NCBI GenBank assembly: GCA_951812535.1
Contig: CATOSK010000003.1
Coordinates: forward strand, 461,020 to 525,019
Direction: 5' to 3'
Source: an uncultured Dehalococcoidia bacterium
Lineage (GTDB): Bacteria; Chloroflexota; Dehalococcoidia; Lucifugimonadales; UBA3495
Length of the DNA: 64,000 bases
Below are positions 62,128-64,000 of the stretch, piece by piece (positions within the stretch are counted from its first letter, which is position 1; each line of letters begins with the position of its first letter). Both the position numbers and the translations under genes were made by a program. The notes beneath the pieces were generated by a model. The model did no database searches. It was not told the DNA's origin and worked only from the letters and a program-made list of their open reading frames with translations.

Positions 62128-62231
62128 GCCGCCCTGGGCGACGCCCCCCCATCACCATCAACTACCCCGACTGCGTCTCCAAAACCTTCCCCGACTACTT
62201 TGAGGAGTTGGCGGGGAGTGCTACGGGGTAG
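62128..62231 (+). pseudogene. Frameshifted 3' fragment of aroA
   Basis: The sequence matches the end of aroA at 5657-5760 nearly base for base: GCCGCCCTGGGCGACGCC, then the ATCACCATCAA, GACTGCGTCTCC and TTCCCCGACTACTTTGAG blocks. The run of C after GACG has 7 residues against 5, a 2-bp insertion that shifts the frame (AALGDAP / [22 protein letters not shown]). Only the last 30 or so codons are present. It converges on the broken nuclease gene as intact aroA does at 5.6 kb. Confidence 0.9.
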
Positions 62232-62647
62232 GTCGGGCCGCGTCGGCCTCGTTTATCGCGTCTGCGATGGACTTTGTACGGATGCGTACCCTGGGGGCAA
62301 TAAACAGAAGGACCGCAGGGTCTGGCGTGTCAAACAGTTGCATGTATCCGCTGGCTTGCCCTTGCAAAAGTGTGGCCCAGAACTTGGCTTCCACAAGCAG
62401 GCGAACCGTGTTTTTTTCGCCGTAACCTGCCATGTCCGGCCGGGAACGGTCTTGATAAGTAACCTGAGTGACGACTCTAGCGACCAGTTCGACGTTGAAG
62501 TTACCGTATTGAAGCAAGCGGTTTAATGCTTCAAGGCACCTTTCAGATTTGTTGAGTATGTGTCCCAGAGCGTCGGTTGCGGCATTCTCCACCTGAGAAT
62601 TGAGTCTTGGGCACCAAATAAGCCAGCAAAGTATCAGTCTCAGCCAC
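62221..62647 (-). pseudogene. Second copy of the PD-(D/E)XK nuclease, frameshifted and internally deleted
   Basis: Starting at GTG 62647 the frame reads VAETDTLLAYLVPK, matching MADSNTLLVHL of the intact gene, then an extra A at about 62605 shifts the frame; the other frame continues SQVENAATDALGHILNKSE, SRPDMAGYGEKNTVRLLVEAKF (PD and E-x-K kept) and VLLFIAPRVRIRT. It then jumps directly to KSIADA, the C-terminal sequence of the intact 4618-5637 protein, so about 200 codons are deleted. It follows the intact small gene with the same spacing as at 4.6 kb. Confidence 0.85.
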
Positions 62648-62658
62648 GATAATCCGCC

Positions 62659-63036
62659 TCAATCTCCCTCCCTCGGCACCGCCGGCCCTGCCGGATAGTC
62701 CTCCGCCTTCCCCGTGTCCCCCGGCTGGATGACAAAGTCCCGCCGGTCCCCGTAGAGGCGGGCCCGGTTGATGACGTAGTTGCCGTAGGGCTCGATGTCG
62801 TCCCAGTGGGACATCAGCCAGTATTTGTACTCGCCCAGGAACAGGTAGGTGTTCTTCATGTCGAAGAACCGGCAGGCCACGCCCTCCCCGGCGCGGAACC
62901 GCTGGCAGACGGCGGCGAGGAGGTCCCACTGTTTGTCCGTCTCGACGAGGACATATTCGTGGGGCCAGGTTTCCCGGTAGGTCACCGCCTCCCGCCACGG
63001 TGCCCGGGCAATCAGTTCCATTGTTGAGTCCGGCAT
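62659..63036 (-). CDS. Small conserved partner protein of the nuclease module
   Basis: A 125-residue soluble protein, start ATG 63036 with GGAGGGAGGG 4 bp upstream. Core pattern WPHEYVLVETDKQWDLLAAV, CRFFDMKNTYLFLGEYKYW and DRRDFVIQPGDTGKAEDYPAGP. No named family known to me, but the sequence is intact here and truncated at 4480-4608, always just before the PD-(D/E)XK gene, so the two form a module. It follows the leuS gene by 49 bp on the same strand. Confidence 0.65.
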   Translation of the reverse strand: MPDSTMELIARAPWREAVTYRETWPHEYVLVETDKQWDLLAAVCQRFRAGEGVACRFFDMKNTYLFLGEYKYWLMSHWDDIEPYGNYVINRARLYGDRRDFVIQPGDTGKAEDYPAGPAVPREGD

Positions 63037-63085
63037 CGTTCCCTCCCTCCGCCGCACCACATCTTCCCTGGCGGACTGTTGTGTT

Positions 63086-64000
63086 TTAGCCAACCACCAC
63101 GTTCACCAGCTTCCCCGGAACGTAGATCGCCCGGTTAACCGTCTTGCCGTCGGTGTAGGGCTGCACTCGCGGACTGGCCAGCGCCAGCTCCTCGGCGGCG
63201 GACTGGTCTATTCCCACCGGAACCTCGATCCGGTCGCGCACCCTTCCGTTGACCTGCACCACCAGCGTCACCGTTTCCTCCGCCGCCAGCTCCTCGTCCC
63301 AGGCCGGGAAGGACTGCTGGTGGACGCTGTACGGATGGCCGGTGCGCTCCCACAACTCCTCGGCCAGGTGGGGCGCGATGGGCGCCAGGATGATCAGGAA
63401 GGACTTGACGCATTCCCGCCACGTGGTGGCATCGATGCTGGCCTCGGCCCAGGTCTTGCTCAGGTGATTGGAGAACTCCATCAGCGACGCGATGGCCGTG
63501 TTGAACTTGAATCTGTCCAGGTCGTTGTGGCACTTGCGAATGGTCTGGTGCATCAGCCGCACCGTGTCGCGGACGACCTGGTCATCGACCTGCCCGTTGT
63601 CCAGGTGGGACGGGTCCCGGTCGGCCATCGACCACACCCGGTTGAGCCAGCGGGCAATGCCGTTGATTCCCACGTCGCTCCAGGGGCCTCCCTGGTCCCA
63701 GGGGCCGATGAACATGAGGAAGCAGCGCACCGCGTCGGCCCCCATCTGTCCGACCACCTCGTCGGGGCTGACCACGTTGCCCCGGCTCTTGCTCATCTTC
63801 TCGTGGTCCTGCCCCAGGATTACCCCCTGGTTGAACAGGCGCAGGAACGGCTCGTCGAAGCTCAGCATCCCCATGTCCCGCAGCGCCTTGATGAAGAAGC
63901 GGGCGTACAGCAGGTGCAGGACGGCATGCTCCGCTCCGCCGGTGTACTGGTCCACTGGAGCCCAGTCCTCGATGGTCGAGGGGTTGAAGGGGCCCTCGTC
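63086..64000 (-). CDS. leuS: Leucyl-tRNA synthetase (partial, C-terminal part)
   Basis: The frame is open to the right edge and gives the last 304 residues of a class I aminoacyl-tRNA synthetase. GGAEHAVLHLLYARFF and HEKMSKSRGNVVSPDE (KMSKS ATP motif) followed by the anticodon-binding region SLMEFSNHLSKTW and the C-terminal domain with LVVQVNGRVRDRIEVP are characteristic of LeuRS. The N-terminal catalytic and editing domains lie beyond the window. Confidence 0.95.
   Translation of the reverse strand, partial: DEGPFNPSTIEDWAPVDQYTGGAEHAVLHLLYARFFIKALRDMGMLSFDEPFLRLFNQGVILGQDHEKMSKSRGNVVSPDEVVGQMGADAVRCFLMFIGPWDQGGPWSDVGINGIARWLNRVWSMADRDPSHLDNGQVDDQVVRDTVRLMHQTIRKCHNDLDRFKFNTAIASLMEFSNHLSKTWAEASIDATTWRECVKSFLIILAPIAPHLAEELWERTGHPYSVHQQSFPAWDEELAAEETVTLVVQVNGRVRDRIEVPVGIDQSAAEELALASPRVQPYTDGKTVNRAIYVPGKLVNVVVG

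Noticed and set aside
1..64000. tRNA genes
   Set aside because: No T-loop GGTTCRANTCC with matching acceptor stem was noticed; a covariance search would settle this.

Overview
The window is GC-rich bacterial chromosome with short intergenic gaps and no plasmid, phage or rRNA features. Gene content points to the phylum Chloroflexota, probably a Dehalococcoidia/SAR202-like lineage. The pointers are a DUF2298 (YYY) protein next to an Agl23-type membrane protein and an AglD-type flippase, an F420-type (DDN-like) nitroreductase, several flavin monooxygenases (two luciferase-like, one Baeyer-Villiger type), HpcH/HpaI aldolases and small zinc-ribbon proteins. The taxonomic placement is inference from gene families; no marker gene was compared.

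Layout. 1-2.3 kb (-): end-truncated sensor kinase fused to a response regulator and a DNA-binding domain. 2.7-4.4 kb (+): two tandem methyltransferases. 4.5-6.9 kb: remnant of a small gene, an intact PD-(D/E)XK nuclease, and convergent aroA. 7.0-7.2 kb: broken ribbon-helix-helix antitoxin. 7.5-14.9 kb (+): consensus promoter, cobalamin riboswitch with terminator, and eight corrin-ring genes of the cobalt-early (anaerobic) type (cbiC, cbiX, cbiD, cbiT, cbiL, cbiF, cbiG, cbiH), then an aldolase. 15.7-25.5 kb: Na+/solute symporter, F420-type oxidoreductase, PHP phosphoesterase, DinG-type helicase with exonuclease domain, OGG1-like glycosylase, quinone oxidoreductase, CCA-enzyme family protein. 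25.6-28.0 kb: a DsbA-family gene with an in-frame UGA, rnc, ftsY. 28.0-37.1 kb: membrane glycoconjugate cluster and an MFS transporter. 37.2-39.3 kb (-): acyl carrier protein, phosphopantetheinyl transferase, hydrolase. 39.5-44.4 kb (-): NCS2 permease with an ATPase-like tail, zinc ribbon, AhpD-like protein, second aldolase, membrane protein. 45-50.3 kb (+): peptide-type ABC transporter without ATPases, then an amidohydrolase. 50.4-53.5 kb (-): TtuA/TtuB-like tRNA thiolation pair, a nuclease-like/glycine-zipper protein, and a coiled-coil membrane gene broken by an amber codon. 53.6-60.4 kb (+): flavin oxidoreductases, a DUF433/DUF5615 toxin-antitoxin pair, a VOC protein, an OsmC-family gene with in-frame UGA, a cysteine-rich protein and a Baeyer-Villiger monooxygenase. 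60.5-64 kb: membrane protein, gene remnants, a HEPN protein and the 3' part of leuS.

Two observations stand out. First, two unrelated redox genes (DsbA family at 25.7 kb, OsmC family at 57.3 kb) have a UGA exactly where the family has its catalytic cysteine, each followed by a hairpin, so both are probable selenoproteins. Second, the module made of a small protein, a PD-(D/E)XK nuclease and the 3' tip of aroA occurs twice in inverted orientation 57 kb apart. A different part is intact in each copy: the nuclease at 4.6 kb, the small protein at 62.7 kb. Other decayed genes (antitoxin, coiled-coil protein, amino-acid-oxidase-like remnant) sit near toxin-antitoxin and nuclease genes, so the accessory parts of this chromosome are turning over.
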